DNA from: Paenibacillus turicensis
Lineage (GTDB): Bacteria > Bacillota > Bacilli > Paenibacillales > Paenibacillaceae
NCBI RefSeq assembly: GCF_017873435.1
Contig: NZ_JAGGKG010000001.1
Span: 496,001-560,000, forward strand
Direction of reading: 5' to 3'
DNA: 64,000 nt
Shown: piece after piece, positions 53,596-62,043 of the stretch
How positions within the stretch are numbered: the stretch's first letter is position 1
Layout: every line of letters starts with the position of its first letter
Made by a program: the position numbers and the translations under genes
Notes under the pieces: model-generated
Seen by the model: only the letters and a program-made list of their open reading frames with translations
The model's database searches: none
What the model was told of the DNA's origin: nothing

Positions 53596-53796
53596 TACGA
53601 AACAGCTCCTCTACACATTTATAAAACTACGATACAACACATGTAATATACCATATGCCCTACTAATTGTATATATTTGGACACAGCCTTAAACAACAAA
53701 AACGTGGTTAAAAACAAATATAATCAAACACTACATATATTCAATAAATAAGTGGTGTTACTATATTGTTATTACTCTATAAGGAGTGATTGGGAT

Positions 53797-54774
53797 TTGG
53801 ACAATCATTTGAACATCGCACAGGAAGCCTTACATCACTATCCAATAACATATAAATTAATTGAATTTATTGGGCAAAGCGCAAATACGATCTACAAAAT
53901 AACTGACCTAGAAAACAATGTCTATAGTCTTCGTTTACATAGATCAAAAAATGAAATACTTGAAAATATATGGACCGAACAAAAGGTGATTCGGTCAGAA
54001 ATGGTATGGCTTCACGCCTTAACTTTGGAAACCAATGTCACGCTACCTTCACCACTTAAAAATAATTATGGCGAATTCATTACAAATGCGAACAATACAA
54101 AATGCACCATAGTAGAATGGGTGGAAGGCGAGCAAAAACCGTTCATTACTACAATAGAAGATGCTGGGTACATAGGTGAAATGATAGGTAAATTACATAA
54201 ACATTCATCTCAATGGGATACTCCCATTTTGTTTGAACGTCCTACCTTTGATAGCGATCGAATATTCAATTCTCTTATTAAGCTTAAGGAGCAAGCTAAG
54301 TTAGGATTCCTTCATGCAGGTGATGTTGAACCTCTATTAAATGCAGGTCAACGCATCATTCAAATGATGAACTCGATTGAGAAAACCACTAGCAATTGGG
54401 GTATGATTCATGCGGATTTGATTCCAAGTAATTTTGTATTTCAGAATCAAGAATGTAGACCTATCGATTTTGGTGCTTGTGGCTTTGGTTTTTATTTATT
54501 TGATCTTGGCTGGACATTTTCTTATATTCACCCTGTTCTTAGAGAACATTTACTTAAATCTTATTCGATGTACTATTCGTTACCTGAAAATTATATTGAA
54601 CAATTAGAAGGTTTTTATATTGCTGGACAACTGGAAACCATGAATTTCTGGTTAGGTCTTCCTGATGCTCATGAATGGTTACCAAATCATATTCATAAAT
54701 TAGCTAACCGAGAAGTTAAAGCCTATTTAAAAAATGAATCGTTTCTTTTTCATGGTATACCTTATTGGGAGTAA
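53797..54774 (+). CDS. APH-family phosphotransferase (kinase-like)
   Basis: 325 residues, same superfamily as the gene at 51107 but clearly different in sequence. Motifs: IHADLIPSNFVF (catalytic loop) and IDFGACGFGFYLFDLGW (DFG-like). Start TTG 53797 (LDNHLNIAQEAL) is chosen because AAGGAG lies ten bases upstream; 15 upstream codons are open but have no site. Divergent from the rsgA leader. Substrate unknown; homoserine kinase-like or antibiotic kinases are both possible. Confidence 0.82.
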   Translation: MDNHLNIAQEALHHYPITYKLIEFIGQSANTIYKITDLENNVYSLRLHRSKNEILENIWTEQKVIRSEMVWLHALTLETNVTLPSPLKNNYGEFITNANNTKCTIVEWVEGEQKPFITTIEDAGYIGEMIGKLHKHSSQWDTPILFERPTFDSDRIFNSLIKLKEQAKLGFLHAGDVEPLLNAGQRIIQMMNSIEKTTSNWGMIHADLIPSNFVFQNQECRPIDFGACGFGFYLFDLGWTFSYIHPVLREHLLKSYSMYYSLPENYIEQLEGFYIAGQLETMNFWLGLPDAHEWLPNHIHKLANREVKAYLKNESFLFHGIPYWE

Positions 54775-54786
54775 ACCTGTAAGAAT

Positions 54787-54823
54787 CAAAAAAGAGCCAA
54801 GAAACACTATCTTGACTCTTTTT
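54787..54823 (+). terminator. intrinsic terminator
   Basis: AAAAAAGAG-CAAGA / TCTTG-CTCTTTTTC stem and T-run just after the phosphotransferase gene. Confidence 0.8.
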
Positions 54824-54897
54824 CATTAATTTTAACCTCTAATTTAGCAATTTCTTCTAGTCTTGCTCTAACAGCTCAGGTACTCACCATTGGTTTA

Positions 54898-55410
54898 CTA
54901 CTCGTTGTACAGATCTCCTGTCTTATACATGTAATAACCTTCGTATTGATAGCTTGCGTCAATACCTTTCATATAAATTTCAAGATCATTGATCTTATCC
55001 GTAAGTGCTGCTTGAAGGAGAATTTTAATTTCAACGTCTTTAATAGGGCTTCTTTCCATGGCGAGCAAATAATCTTCTTTATCCACCTTACTCCAGTCAA
55101 CAACTTGTCTAATTTTCTTTTTCAATATGCAATCTAGCCATATTCTTGCATTTCTCCCATTCCCCTCACGAAAAGGATGGGCCACATTCATCTCAACATA
55201 TTTTTCAATGATTTCCTCAAAGGTGGATTGTGGCATTTTTGAAACATTCTCAAGTGCAGCTTCAAGGTACATCACAGGTGCAAATCGAAAATTCCCCTTA
55301 GCTATGTTGACCTCACGCACTTTTCCGGCAAAATCATAAATATCTTCAAACAGATAATTGTGAATTTGGGATAACGCCTTAAATGTGCCAACTTCTAATG
55401 TATCCAGCAT
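54898..55410 (-). CDS. Fic-family AMP transferase, probably 5'-truncated
   Basis: 170 residues with the intact Fic motif HPFREGNGRNARIW (His78) and flap region RFAPVMYLE. Near the C-terminus, SYQYEG fits the class III inhibitory motif (S/T)xxxE(G/N) known from NmFic. Homologues normally carry about 35 extra N-terminal residues; here the frame opens straight into MLDTLEVGTF, has an in-frame stop about 51 bases upstream, and shows no ribosome binding site. It sits directly behind an HsdS tail remnant. Fic genes are often embedded in type I restriction operons, so this looks like a relic; the core domain could still be active if expressed. Confidence 0.72.
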   Translation of the reverse strand: MLDTLEVGTFKALSQIHNYLFEDIYDFAGKVREVNIAKGNFRFAPVMYLEAALENVSKMPQSTFEEIIEKYVEMNVAHPFREGNGRNARIWLDCILKKKIRQVVDWSKVDKEDYLLAMERSPIKDVEIKILLQAALTDKINDLEIYMKGIDASYQYEGYYMYKTGDLYNE

Positions 55411-55414
55411 GCAA

Positions 55415-55510
55415 TTATACACACATTTGTTGAAGCAGTGCTTTCTTTTGTTGTTGGAAGTGTTCTAGTCTGCGTTGGTGGAAATTCACTTTTTGTAATC
55501 CCTTGAGCAT
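55415..55510 (-). pseudogene. remnant of a type I restriction HsdS C-terminus
   Basis: A 31-codon open stretch reads ...HQRRLEHFQQQKKALLQQ then MCV and stop. This is the typical C-terminal coiled-coil ending of HsdS specificity subunits (LHQRRLEHxQxQKKALLQQMFV pattern, from memory). Nothing HsdS-like remains upstream, where a stop lies in frame. It ends 5 bp before the Fic ATG. Confidence 0.6.
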
Positions 55511-55675
55511 GTAGTCTTATAGAACATCCGTTGCAGAGCCACTTATTGAGCGATATGATCTAGTCATCATATGTCTGTGACTTTTGAAATTAAATTTATT
55601 TATTCTGTTTTAACTCTATTAAATTACGTATATAAAAACAATTATTTGTAATCTTAATTTTTAAAAATTACGTAT

Positions 55676-55879
55676 GGCTCAATCTTAAAATTAGTGCTTG
55701 ACGGGACCCGAACTAGCGAAGAGACAGAGCGATTCTGAAGAGTGTCTCTTAAAATCAAATTCCAACCATAAATAGACTTTAATAAAAAGGAATATGATTT
55801 TAACAACAATCGCAAGAACGCTCTGGAGCGTAGCTTTCAGACTTCTATCATTGTTAAGTACTAATTTCTAAATAGAGCC
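55676..55879. mobile_element. MITE-like inverted-repeat element, divergent copy 3
   Basis: 204 bp. Left end GGCTCAATCTTAAAATTAG; reverse complement of right end GGCTCTATTTAGAAATTAG, so the termini match copies 1 and 2. The interior differs but also forms a long hairpin (CTTAAAATCAAATTCC near 55750 against GGAATATGATTTTAA near 55790). The 16-bp word TTATTTGTAATCTTAA occurs at 55642-55657 and again right after the element at 55880-55895. It lies in the 585-bp gap between the Fic relic and the sigma factor gene. Confidence 0.6.
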
Positions 55880-55934
55880 TTATTTGTAATCTTAACTCCA
55901 CCAAGAAGTAAGAATAAATATTTTATAATTACAA

Positions 55935-55959
55935 GAACCGTTCGACTACTTTCACTGTC
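55935..55959 (+). promoter_or_regulatory. possible ECF-type autoregulatory promoter
   Basis: GAAC (55935-55938), 17-bp spacer, TGTC (55956-55959), resembling the AAC...CGTC pattern of ECF sigma promoters. About 50 bp before the sigma gene. Confidence 0.3.
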
Positions 55960-56008
55960 TAATGTTTAAATTACTTATTTTAAATTACTCTATGAAAGGA
56001 GGCGCCAT

Positions 56009-56530
56009 GTGACCCCTTCTCAACTTACCTTAGCGGCACAAAAAGGGGATGCAGAAGCTTTTGCTGCCTTAATGGAAATGCATCAGAGCCGTCTGTACCG
56101 AATTGCTTATGCTTATTTACATAACGAGGATGATGCACTAGAAGTCATACAAGAATCAACCTACAGAGCATACCGCAATCTTAAAAAATTAAAAGAACCC
56201 AACTACTTTGGGACGTGGATGATCCGTATTTTATTAAATTGTTGTGCAGACGAACGCAAACGGCAAAATCGGTTTAGACCCATTACGAATGTTCATACGG
56301 GTATGGAGGAGCCTAGCAGTTGGGATTGCCCACAGGACCCTGATCTCGCAACAGCTGTAGCCGACTTAGAACCACATTACAAGCAAATTATCATTCTTAG
56401 CTACTTCGAAGGTTTTTCACTCACTGAAGTTGCAGACATTCTCGAAATCCCATCTGGTACGGTAAAATCACGATTGCACCGCGCCCTTGGCAAGCTACGT
56501 GACCAACTTGAACCGAAAGGAGCAAAATAG
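56009..56530 (+). CDS. ECF-type RNA polymerase sigma factor
   Basis: 173 residues with sigma region 2 (FAALMEMHQSRLYRIAYAYLHNEDDALEVIQESTYRAY) and region 4 (LEPHYKQIIILSYFEGFSLTEVADILEIPSGTVKSRLHRAL). SigV/SigX-like size. Start is GTG 56009, six bases after AAAGGAGG; the ATG just before it is immediately followed by a stop. Two bp separate it from a membrane-anchored DUF4179 protein that should be its anti-sigma factor. Confidence 0.92.
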   Translation: MTPSQLTLAAQKGDAEAFAALMEMHQSRLYRIAYAYLHNEDDALEVIQESTYRAYRNLKKLKEPNYFGTWMIRILLNCCADERKRQNRFRPITNVHTGMEEPSSWDCPQDPDLATAVADLEPHYKQIIILSYFEGFSLTEVADILEIPSGTVKSRLHRALGKLRDQLEPKGAK

Positions 56531-56532
56531 CT

Positions 56533-57867
56533 ATGACTGATGAACACAATCCATATGAGTTATTGGAAACCAGACTGCTGACTCGCAAAACAGAATATGA
56601 CACAATTTCAGTACCCAGTATTTCGACATCCTTGGCTGTCCATACTGGAATTAAGCAAGCTACACGAAAACATAAAATTCGTATGCGCTGGGTTATGAGC
56701 TCGATCTCAGTTGCTGTATTTGTTTTGATATTTACTGGATATATTCGTATTTCTCCTACATTTGCAGGCTTTGTAAAGCAGTTCCCAGGCATGGAGGGCA
56801 TCGTTAATATTATTATTCCGGACAAAGGAGTTATGACGGCTATGAATCATGCTCTCACACAGAAGGTAGGTATTACTGACGAGCATGACGGAATTTCTCT
56901 CACTGTCGAGGGCATTGTTACTGACAAATCACGTATGGTCATTTTCTACAAGATTAAGGGGTTAAAAGACGCTCCTAAAAGTAGCTACTCAATCGATTTA
57001 CTTGATGAAAACGGAAAAATATTACCTGTGGGATTTATTCGTTCTCTTCCTAATTCTGTTATAGAGGGTCAAGTTTTTAGTGATGTGTTAGATGCTAAAT
57101 TCCCAAGTGACATCGATCCTCCTGACAAGCTCACAGTTGTACTCACGCCAGAAGACAAAACGCTTTCAGCACAGTGGAAGGTGACGACGCCAATTGATAA
57201 AAATTTAACCAAAGGTATGGAGAAAAATATTAATATAAATGAAACGTTAACGTTAGATGGACAAAATATTCATATCAAACAAGCAACTATATATCCAACT
57301 CATTTGGTGCTGGATGTGCAATTTGATCCACGCAATACCAAAGAAATATTTGGTCTCAGTGAGCTACAGCTTATTGATGAACAAGGTCATATATGGAGGA
57401 CAAATTCTCCAAGTGGTGAGGGAACTCGATCGATTCATTTCGAAAGCATGTATTTTTCCATGCCTAAAAAGCTTACTTTGAAAGGCTCTGGCTTCTCGGG
57501 TATGGACAGATCTGAATTAGATTTTCGTCTTAACTTAAATTCAAAAGAATTGATTGGTGCCCCAAATGGTCTTAAATTTGTTACAAGTACGGTAGATGGT
57601 AAAGATTTAATTCTCCAGCTTGATATTCTGGACGACATGAAAAATAGCTATATTCCTTATTTTACTGAAGTAAAAGATTCTGCAGATCATTCTTATGAAG
57701 TAATAAGTTCTCGTATGGATCACGCTGAATCAACTGATAAAAACTATCCTAGAATGTCATATACAATCGAAAATGGTGCAGCATTAAAGGATGAAATTAA
57801 AATACAGCTCTCCTCCTATCCAATGAAAGTACACGCGCCATTTTCAGTAGAAATTCCGATCCATTGA
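56533..57867 (+). CDS. anti-sigma factor, DUF4179 family
   Basis: 444 residues. Cytoplasmic N-terminus (about 1-55), one membrane helix (WVMSSISVAVFVLIFTGYIRI, about 56-76), and a long extracytoplasmic region starting with the DUF4179 signature (VMTAMNHALTQKVGITDEHDGISLTVEGIVTDKSRMVIFYKIKG). Sequesters the sigma factor encoded upstream until an envelope signal arrives. Bacillales proteins of this type pair one-to-one with ECF factors. The extracellular half is beta-rich. Confidence 0.88.
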   Translation: MTDEHNPYELLETRLLTRKTEYDTISVPSISTSLAVHTGIKQATRKHKIRMRWVMSSISVAVFVLIFTGYIRISPTFAGFVKQFPGMEGIVNIIIPDKGVMTAMNHALTQKVGITDEHDGISLTVEGIVTDKSRMVIFYKIKGLKDAPKSSYSIDLLDENGKILPVGFIRSLPNSVIEGQVFSDVLDAKFPSDIDPPDKLTVVLTPEDKTLSAQWKVTTPIDKNLTKGMEKNININETLTLDGQNIHIKQATIYPTHLVLDVQFDPRNTKEIFGLSELQLIDEQGHIWRTNSPSGEGTRSIHFESMYFSMPKKLTLKGSGFSGMDRSELDFRLNLNSKELIGAPNGLKFVTSTVDGKDLILQLDILDDMKNSYIPYFTEVKDSADHSYEVISSRMDHAESTDKNYPRMSYTIENGAALKDEIKIQLSSYPMKVHAPFSVEIPIH

Positions 57868-57928
57868 TGATCCATTGCTTTACTTAGTTACAAATCAATA
57901 ATCAATCCTTTCTTATTTTAAAGCTAAA

Positions 57929-57973
57929 GAAAACCGATGAATATTTACTTAACGTAAATGTCCATCGGTTTTC
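57929..57973. terminator. intrinsic terminator between convergent genes
   Basis: GAAAACCGATG / CATCGGTTTTC outer stem with an inner ATTTAC/GTAAAT stem. A/T tails on both sides could serve either strand. Confidence 0.7.
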
Positions 57974-57985
57974 TAATGAAATCTA

Positions 57986-58744
57986 TTATATCGAAAACTC
58001 TGGCTCAAAATCCCGATAGTAATTGGCAAGAAATTGCTTCGTCCGATCACTTTTGGGCGAGCCAAACACCTCATCTGGTGTTCCGTCCTCTACAATGACA
58101 CCTTTATCAAGAAATAACACCCTTGTCGCTACCTTGCGAACAAAGTTCATCTCATGAGAAACAAGCAACATCGTATAGCCTTCCTCCGCCGTCTGCTTAA
58201 TCGTATCCAGTACCTCTCCCACCAATTCTGGATCAAGCGCTGAGGTAGGCTCATCAAATAACAATAGCTCTGGCTGCATCGCAAGTGCGCGGGCAATGGC
58301 TACACGTTGCTGTTGTCCACCTGAAAGTTGCTTAGGGAAATGATTAATCCGGTCAGACAATCCCACTCTTGCCAACTGCTGATGGGCAATTTTACGCGCT
58401 TCCTCCTTCGCTATTTTTTTAACAATAACTAAACCCTCCATCACATTTTCAAGCGCCGTTTTCTGACGAAATAGATTAAATTGCTGGAATACCATCGCTG
58501 TACTTTTGCGAAGCCGTTGTGTTTCCGATCGGGATGCTTTAGCGACATTCACCTTGAAATCATCAATTGAAATGCTTCCTGAATCTGGTGTTTCCAATAA
58601 ATTAATGGAGCGAAGAAAAGTAGATTTCCCAGAACCGGATGAGCCGATTATAGCTACAACATCCCCTCTTCTAATCGTTAAATCTAGCTCTTTGAGAACG
58701 ATGTGTCCATGAAAGGATTTTGTTAAACCGCTAATTTCAATCAA
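57986..58744 (-). CDS. polar amino-acid ABC transporter ATPase
   Basis: 252 residues. Walker [12 protein letters not shown]-loop FQQFNLF, signature [10 protein letters not shown], Walker [15 protein letters not shown], switch His in LVSHEM. PAAT family (GlnQ/TcyC type). Start is TTG 58744 after AAAGGGGG, overlapping the permease end by 8 bases. Last gene of the five-gene operon; likely imports cystine or a cysteine derivative (inference from neighbours). Confidence 0.92.
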   Translation of the reverse strand: MIEISGLTKSFHGHIVLKELDLTIRRGDVVAIIGSSGSGKSTFLRSINLLETPDSGSISIDDFKVNVAKASRSETQRLRKSTAMVFQQFNLFRQKTALENVMEGLVIVKKIAKEEARKIAHQQLARVGLSDRINHFPKQLSGGQQQRVAIARALAMQPELLLFDEPTSALDPELVGEVLDTIKQTAEEGYTMLLVSHEMNFVRKVATRVLFLDKGVIVEDGTPDEVFGSPKSDRTKQFLANYYRDFEPEFSI

Positions 58745-59477
58745 GGATCACATCCCCCTTTCTTTTTCTTGCGCTTCTTAAGTCTATATCCAGTCGCTTT
58801 TCCAAGTAGGAAATAATTTGTTCAATAATAATGGTAAGTCCCCAATAGATCAATGCCAACGCACAATAGGATTCAAAGTAACGCAGGTTGTTGCCAGCCA
58901 AAATTTTGGAATAAGCCGTCATTTCCACCACGGAGCAGACAAACGCTAATGAGGTCCCCTTCATCAGACCGATTAGTGCATTCCCAAGTGTCGGAAGTGC
59001 CACCACAAAGGCTTCTGGCAAAATAACTCGTCTTAGCACCTGCCACGGGGACATCCCCAGTGAATGAGCGGCTTCGATTTGCCCTTTGTCTACAGATTGT
59101 AGTGCTCCGCGAATAATTTCAGAGCTGTAGGCTGCTTCATTTAATGATAATGCCAATAGTACATAAAAAAGTGCAGGAATTGAATTTACATTATAGCTTG
59201 TTTCATAATAATAGTTGATGTACTTAAGTACAATCGGAATACCAGCATAGGTCAGGTAAAGCTGAACTAGTATTGGCGTTCCTCGTGTGAAGGAAATAAA
59301 CACCGTACCCAATTGGTACAATACAGGTATTTTTTTCATTTTTATTATGGCGAGCAGGAGCCCCAGCAATAGCCCTGCTAGCATGGATATTGCGGTCAAA
59401 TACAACGTAACCGGCAAATATTTTAACAGCTTTGGAATCAGCGTAAAAACAAGCTCTACATCAAATATGTTAGGCAT
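58737..59477 (-). CDS. polar amino-acid ABC transporter permease (HisM family)
   Basis: 246 residues, five membrane helices; the HisM-type loop reads EAAHSLGMSPWQVLRRVILPEA, and SFTRGTPILVQLYLTYAGIP is typical. It is 12 bp behind the binding-protein gene and overlaps the ATPase gene. Confidence 0.92.
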   Translation of the reverse strand: MPNIFDVELVFTLIPKLLKYLPVTLYLTAISMLAGLLLGLLLAIIKMKKIPVLYQLGTVFISFTRGTPILVQLYLTYAGIPIVLKYINYYYETSYNVNSIPALFYVLLALSLNEAAYSSEIIRGALQSVDKGQIEAAHSLGMSPWQVLRRVILPEAFVVALPTLGNALIGLMKGTSLAFVCSVVEMTAYSKILAGNNLRYFESYCALALIYWGLTIIIEQIISYLEKRLDIDLRSARKRKGDVILD

Positions 59478-59489
59478 CTCTACGATCCC

Positions 59490-60344
59490 TTATTGCACTT
59501 CTGGAGCAAAGTCGCCATGCAGATACTTTTGGCTGATTTCTGTAATGCTGCCATCTTTGATCAATTCTTTGATTCGAGCGTTGACATCCTTCAGTAGTTG
59601 TTCGCTGTTGCTACCTTTGCTGAGGAGCAAATAGCTGTAAGGCACGCCGATTCGGTCTGAATCCTCCTGAGACAAAGGTATAGCTTTCAGCTTCAACCCA
59701 TATTCATTGATATATAATTGAAGCATTGAATTGTCGATCAGGTTAAAATCACTGGCTCCACTTTCCACATTTTGAAGAATAGGTACCATTTCCGCTTCCG
59801 TATACTTTAGCTTCACAGGGGTTTTAGCAAGTGATTCGTTGTACTCCTCCAGCGCCACAGTATAGTTAACACCTGAGCTAACCTCAGTTGACTTCCCTTC
59901 AAGATCAGCAAAGGATTTAATATCGTCACGGTTTTCAGCCACAGCGATTACATACTGATTTTTGAAAATAGGGTCTGAGAAGTAATATTTCTCTGCTCGT
60001 TTTGCATTTTTAGCAAAGTTATTGGCACCAATCTGGTAACGGTCTGAATCTAGTCCTGCAAATACGGAAGCAAACTCTGTTGCTTCAATCGTGGCATCAT
60101 ATTGTGGTAAACCTTCAAATATCTTTTTCACTACTTGAATATCGTAACCATCCAATTCATTGTTATCATTTAAATAAGAAAACGGCTTAGGATTTCCTCC
60201 TGTTGCAATCGTGATTTTAGTTTTTTGAGTGTTATTTGCTGTTGTATTACCTTTTTCAGCTACTTTCTCATTTCCGCAAGCCACAAGTGCCAACGTTAAT
60301 GTTGCTGCTACAATGCCCAGTCCGATTTTCCCCCACTTTTTCAT
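59490..60344 (-). CDS. amino-acid-binding lipoprotein of ABC transporter
   Basis: 284 residues. Lipobox LVAC with Cys near 23. Family-3 binding protein: KITIATGGNPKPFSYLNDNNELDGYDIQVVKKI, FAGLDSDRYQIGANNFAKNAKRAEKYYFSDPI, and YTEAEMVPILQNVESGASDFNLID. Similar in build to TcyJ/TcyK cystine-binding proteins. GGGGGA precedes the ATG. Preceded by a GST-like gene with a 12-bp gap. Confidence 0.9.
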   Translation of the reverse strand: MKKWGKIGLGIVAATLTLALVACGNEKVAEKGNTTANNTQKTKITIATGGNPKPFSYLNDNNELDGYDIQVVKKIFEGLPQYDATIEATEFASVFAGLDSDRYQIGANNFAKNAKRAEKYYFSDPIFKNQYVIAVAENRDDIKSFADLEGKSTEVSSGVNYTVALEEYNESLAKTPVKLKYTEAEMVPILQNVESGASDFNLIDNSMLQLYINEYGLKLKAIPLSQEDSDRIGVPYSYLLLSKGSNSEQLLKDVNARIKELIKDGSITEISQKYLHGDFAPEVQ

Positions 60345-60356
60345 CTCTATATCCCC

Positions 60357-61364
60357 CTATTCTTTTGTCAAAAACTTATGTTCTGGATCACTACTTTTTT
60401 CCTTGCGGTTTTGCGGCTCGGACCAAATTCCCTCATAATCGATCTGATCCCAAAAGCGAGTGTTATAATCGATAAAGATGCCAACCCTCTTTTTATTACT
60501 TTGTGCCATATCACGAAGATAAGAATTATTTTTGAACGCAGGAATTTCATATAGATCACGAGCGTAACCCCAGATATTTTTAAAGTCGACAATGCGATTG
60601 CGAATTGGCCCTAGATTTTTAAAATAATAGGTATCAAACCGAGCCAAAGTTACAAACAACCGAACATCGGAATCCGTTACGTAATCGCCAAACAAGAAAC
60701 GATTATTTTCCAGACGCTCCTCAATTTCATCCAATGCCTTGTATAAATGGTGGAACGCAAGGTTGTACGCCTCAATGGTCTGAGCAAACATCGCCTTATA
60801 AACGCCATTGTTAACGTTGTCGAATAAGAAATCATTATACTTGTCAATCTCAAGTCTTAAATGCTCTGGATAGAGATCAGGTGCACCTGGTTTATGCAGT
60901 GATGCAAACTCATTTTCAAGGTAATTAGTTAGCCACACATAATCGTTATTCACTACTTTTTTTGTTTTAATGTCAATCACAGCGGGTACAGTTGCTCTAC
61001 CTGTATATTCTGGATCTGCATTCGCATAAAGCTCAGATAGAAACTGTACATCTAAAACAGGGTCCTTGCCATTCTCGTCGTAAACAAATTCCCAGCCCAA
61101 ATCCACTTCATGCTTGCCTCTTCCCACTAGATTGATGCCAATAGCATCTTCTAATCCTAACAGCTCACGTACGATAGAAGCACGGTTTGACCAATGGCAA
61201 CCTTTTGCCCAAATGAGGCGATAACGTCCCGCTTCTACTGGTAATTTATCTTCACCTTCGCCAAACGGAGTATCAAACCGATTTTTTTGCCGTACAAAAA
61301 ATCCACGTTCATCAATTTCGTGCTCAATTTCTTTAGGTCTAACTCGGATTTCTGCCTCTGCCAT
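60357..61364 (-). CDS. glutathione S-transferase-like protein (glutathionyl-hydroquinone reductase type)
   Basis: 335 residues. N-terminal thioredoxin-like domain with GCHWSNRA where glutathionyl-hydroquinone reductases (YqjG/ECM4) have C-P-W-A-H-R; the catalytic Cys is kept but Pro is replaced by His. TVPAVIDIKTKKVVNNDY and the C-terminal all-helical domain (YVTDSDVRLFVTLARFDTYY) are typical of that family. Paenibacilli use bacillithiol rather than glutathione, so the thiol cofactor is uncertain. Genes of this type recur beside cystine-type ABC operons, suggesting removal of an S-linked adduct. Confidence 0.85.
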   Translation of the reverse strand: MAEAEIRVRPKEIEHEIDERGFFVRQKNRFDTPFGEGEDKLPVEAGRYRLIWAKGCHWSNRASIVRELLGLEDAIGINLVGRGKHEVDLGWEFVYDENGKDPVLDVQFLSELYANADPEYTGRATVPAVIDIKTKKVVNNDYVWLTNYLENEFASLHKPGAPDLYPEHLRLEIDKYNDFLFDNVNNGVYKAMFAQTIEAYNLAFHHLYKALDEIEERLENNRFLFGDYVTDSDVRLFVTLARFDTYYFKNLGPIRNRIVDFKNIWGYARDLYEIPAFKNNSYLRDMAQSNKKRVGIFIDYNTRFWDQIDYEGIWSEPQNRKEKSSDPEHKFLTKE

Positions 61365-61378
61365 TTCATATTCCTCCT

Positions 61379-61891
61379 CTATTCTATAAATCCCATTTCC
61401 TTCAAAAGTGGTTCGTTCCGATACAGTGCTAACCCCGTCTTCATCGACTTGAAGCCAAGACGACGATAGAAGTCCACCGTATTAGGGTGCGTATATAAAA
61501 CAACGTTGCAATGCCCAACAAAGGTCAATAAATTGTTTATAATCAGTCGTCCCAATCCTTTGCCATGATACCGCTCATCGACAACGATGTTGTATATGGC
61601 CGCTTGAGATACTCCGTCAGACAATGCTCGCCCAAAACCAATCAATGTACCACTATCATAAATAAATGTAACGGCATAGCTGCTTTCAAATGCTTGCCGA
61701 TGAATCTCTGGTGTGGCATTGGATAAACCAAAATGACTCATTAATTCAGCTACACGACTCCATTCCCGATCCTTGCAGTTATTGCAAATGACCAAGTTAG
61801 GCACACTAACATTCCCATCACTCTTGCTATTATGGTTAGAAGTAGCATCCCCGCTCTCTGGATATACACGTTGCTCAATATCGTGACTCAT
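61379..61891 (-). CDS. GNAT-family N-acetyltransferase
   Basis: 170 residues with acetyl-CoA loop VVDERYHGKGLGRLIINNLL and FYRRLGFKSMKTGLALY. Short poorly conserved N-terminal tail (about 30 residues, Ser/Asn-rich). ATG 61891 overlaps the stop of the upstream 26-codon Cys-rich ORF by 4 bases (ATGA). GNAT enzymes beside sulfur-amino-acid transporters (YxeL/YtmI in B. subtilis) acetylate S-modified cysteine; the same role is plausible here. Confidence 0.85.
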   Translation of the reverse strand: MSHDIEQRVYPESGDATSNHNSKSDGNVSVPNLVICNNCKDREWSRVAELMSHFGLSNATPEIHRQAFESSYAVTFIYDSGTLIGFGRALSDGVSQAAIYNIVVDERYHGKGLGRLIINNLLTFVGHCNVVLYTHPNTVDFYRRLGFKSMKTGLALYRNEPLLKEMGFIE

Positions 61892-61968
61892 CCCAACGTT
61901 TCCCCTCCACAGGGCTCAGTACAACACAACAGGTTTTGTCCTTCTGTAGCTTTTATCTCTTTTGTCAT
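61888..61968 (-). CDS. 26-codon Cys-rich small ORF leading the ABC operon
   Basis: Starts at ATG 61968 after a very strong GGGGAGG site and ends in TGA overlapping the acetyltransferase start (ATGA). The peptide begins MTKEIKATEG, holds NLLCCTEPCGG and ends ETLG. Three Cys codons lie within six positions in its second half. Overlap, a strong ribosome site and its place directly before a probable cysteine-compound uptake operon argue for a real gene, either a translational leader sensing Cys-tRNA or a small metal/thiol-binding peptide. Confidence 0.6.
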   Translation of the reverse strand: MTKEIKATEGQNLLCCTEPCGGETLG

Positions 61969-62043
61969 TAAATTACCTCCCCTATCAATTCCAAGTATTC
62001 ATGTGTGTTTTAAGAGATTTTAAACCAATGTGACCTGCAAAGA

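Noticed and set aside
51013..57973. The CCGATGG hairpins at 51013 and 57929 as a repeat family
   Set aside because: Only the short CATCGGTTTT arm is shared; loops and flanks differ, so chance similarity of two terminator-like hairpins is more likely.
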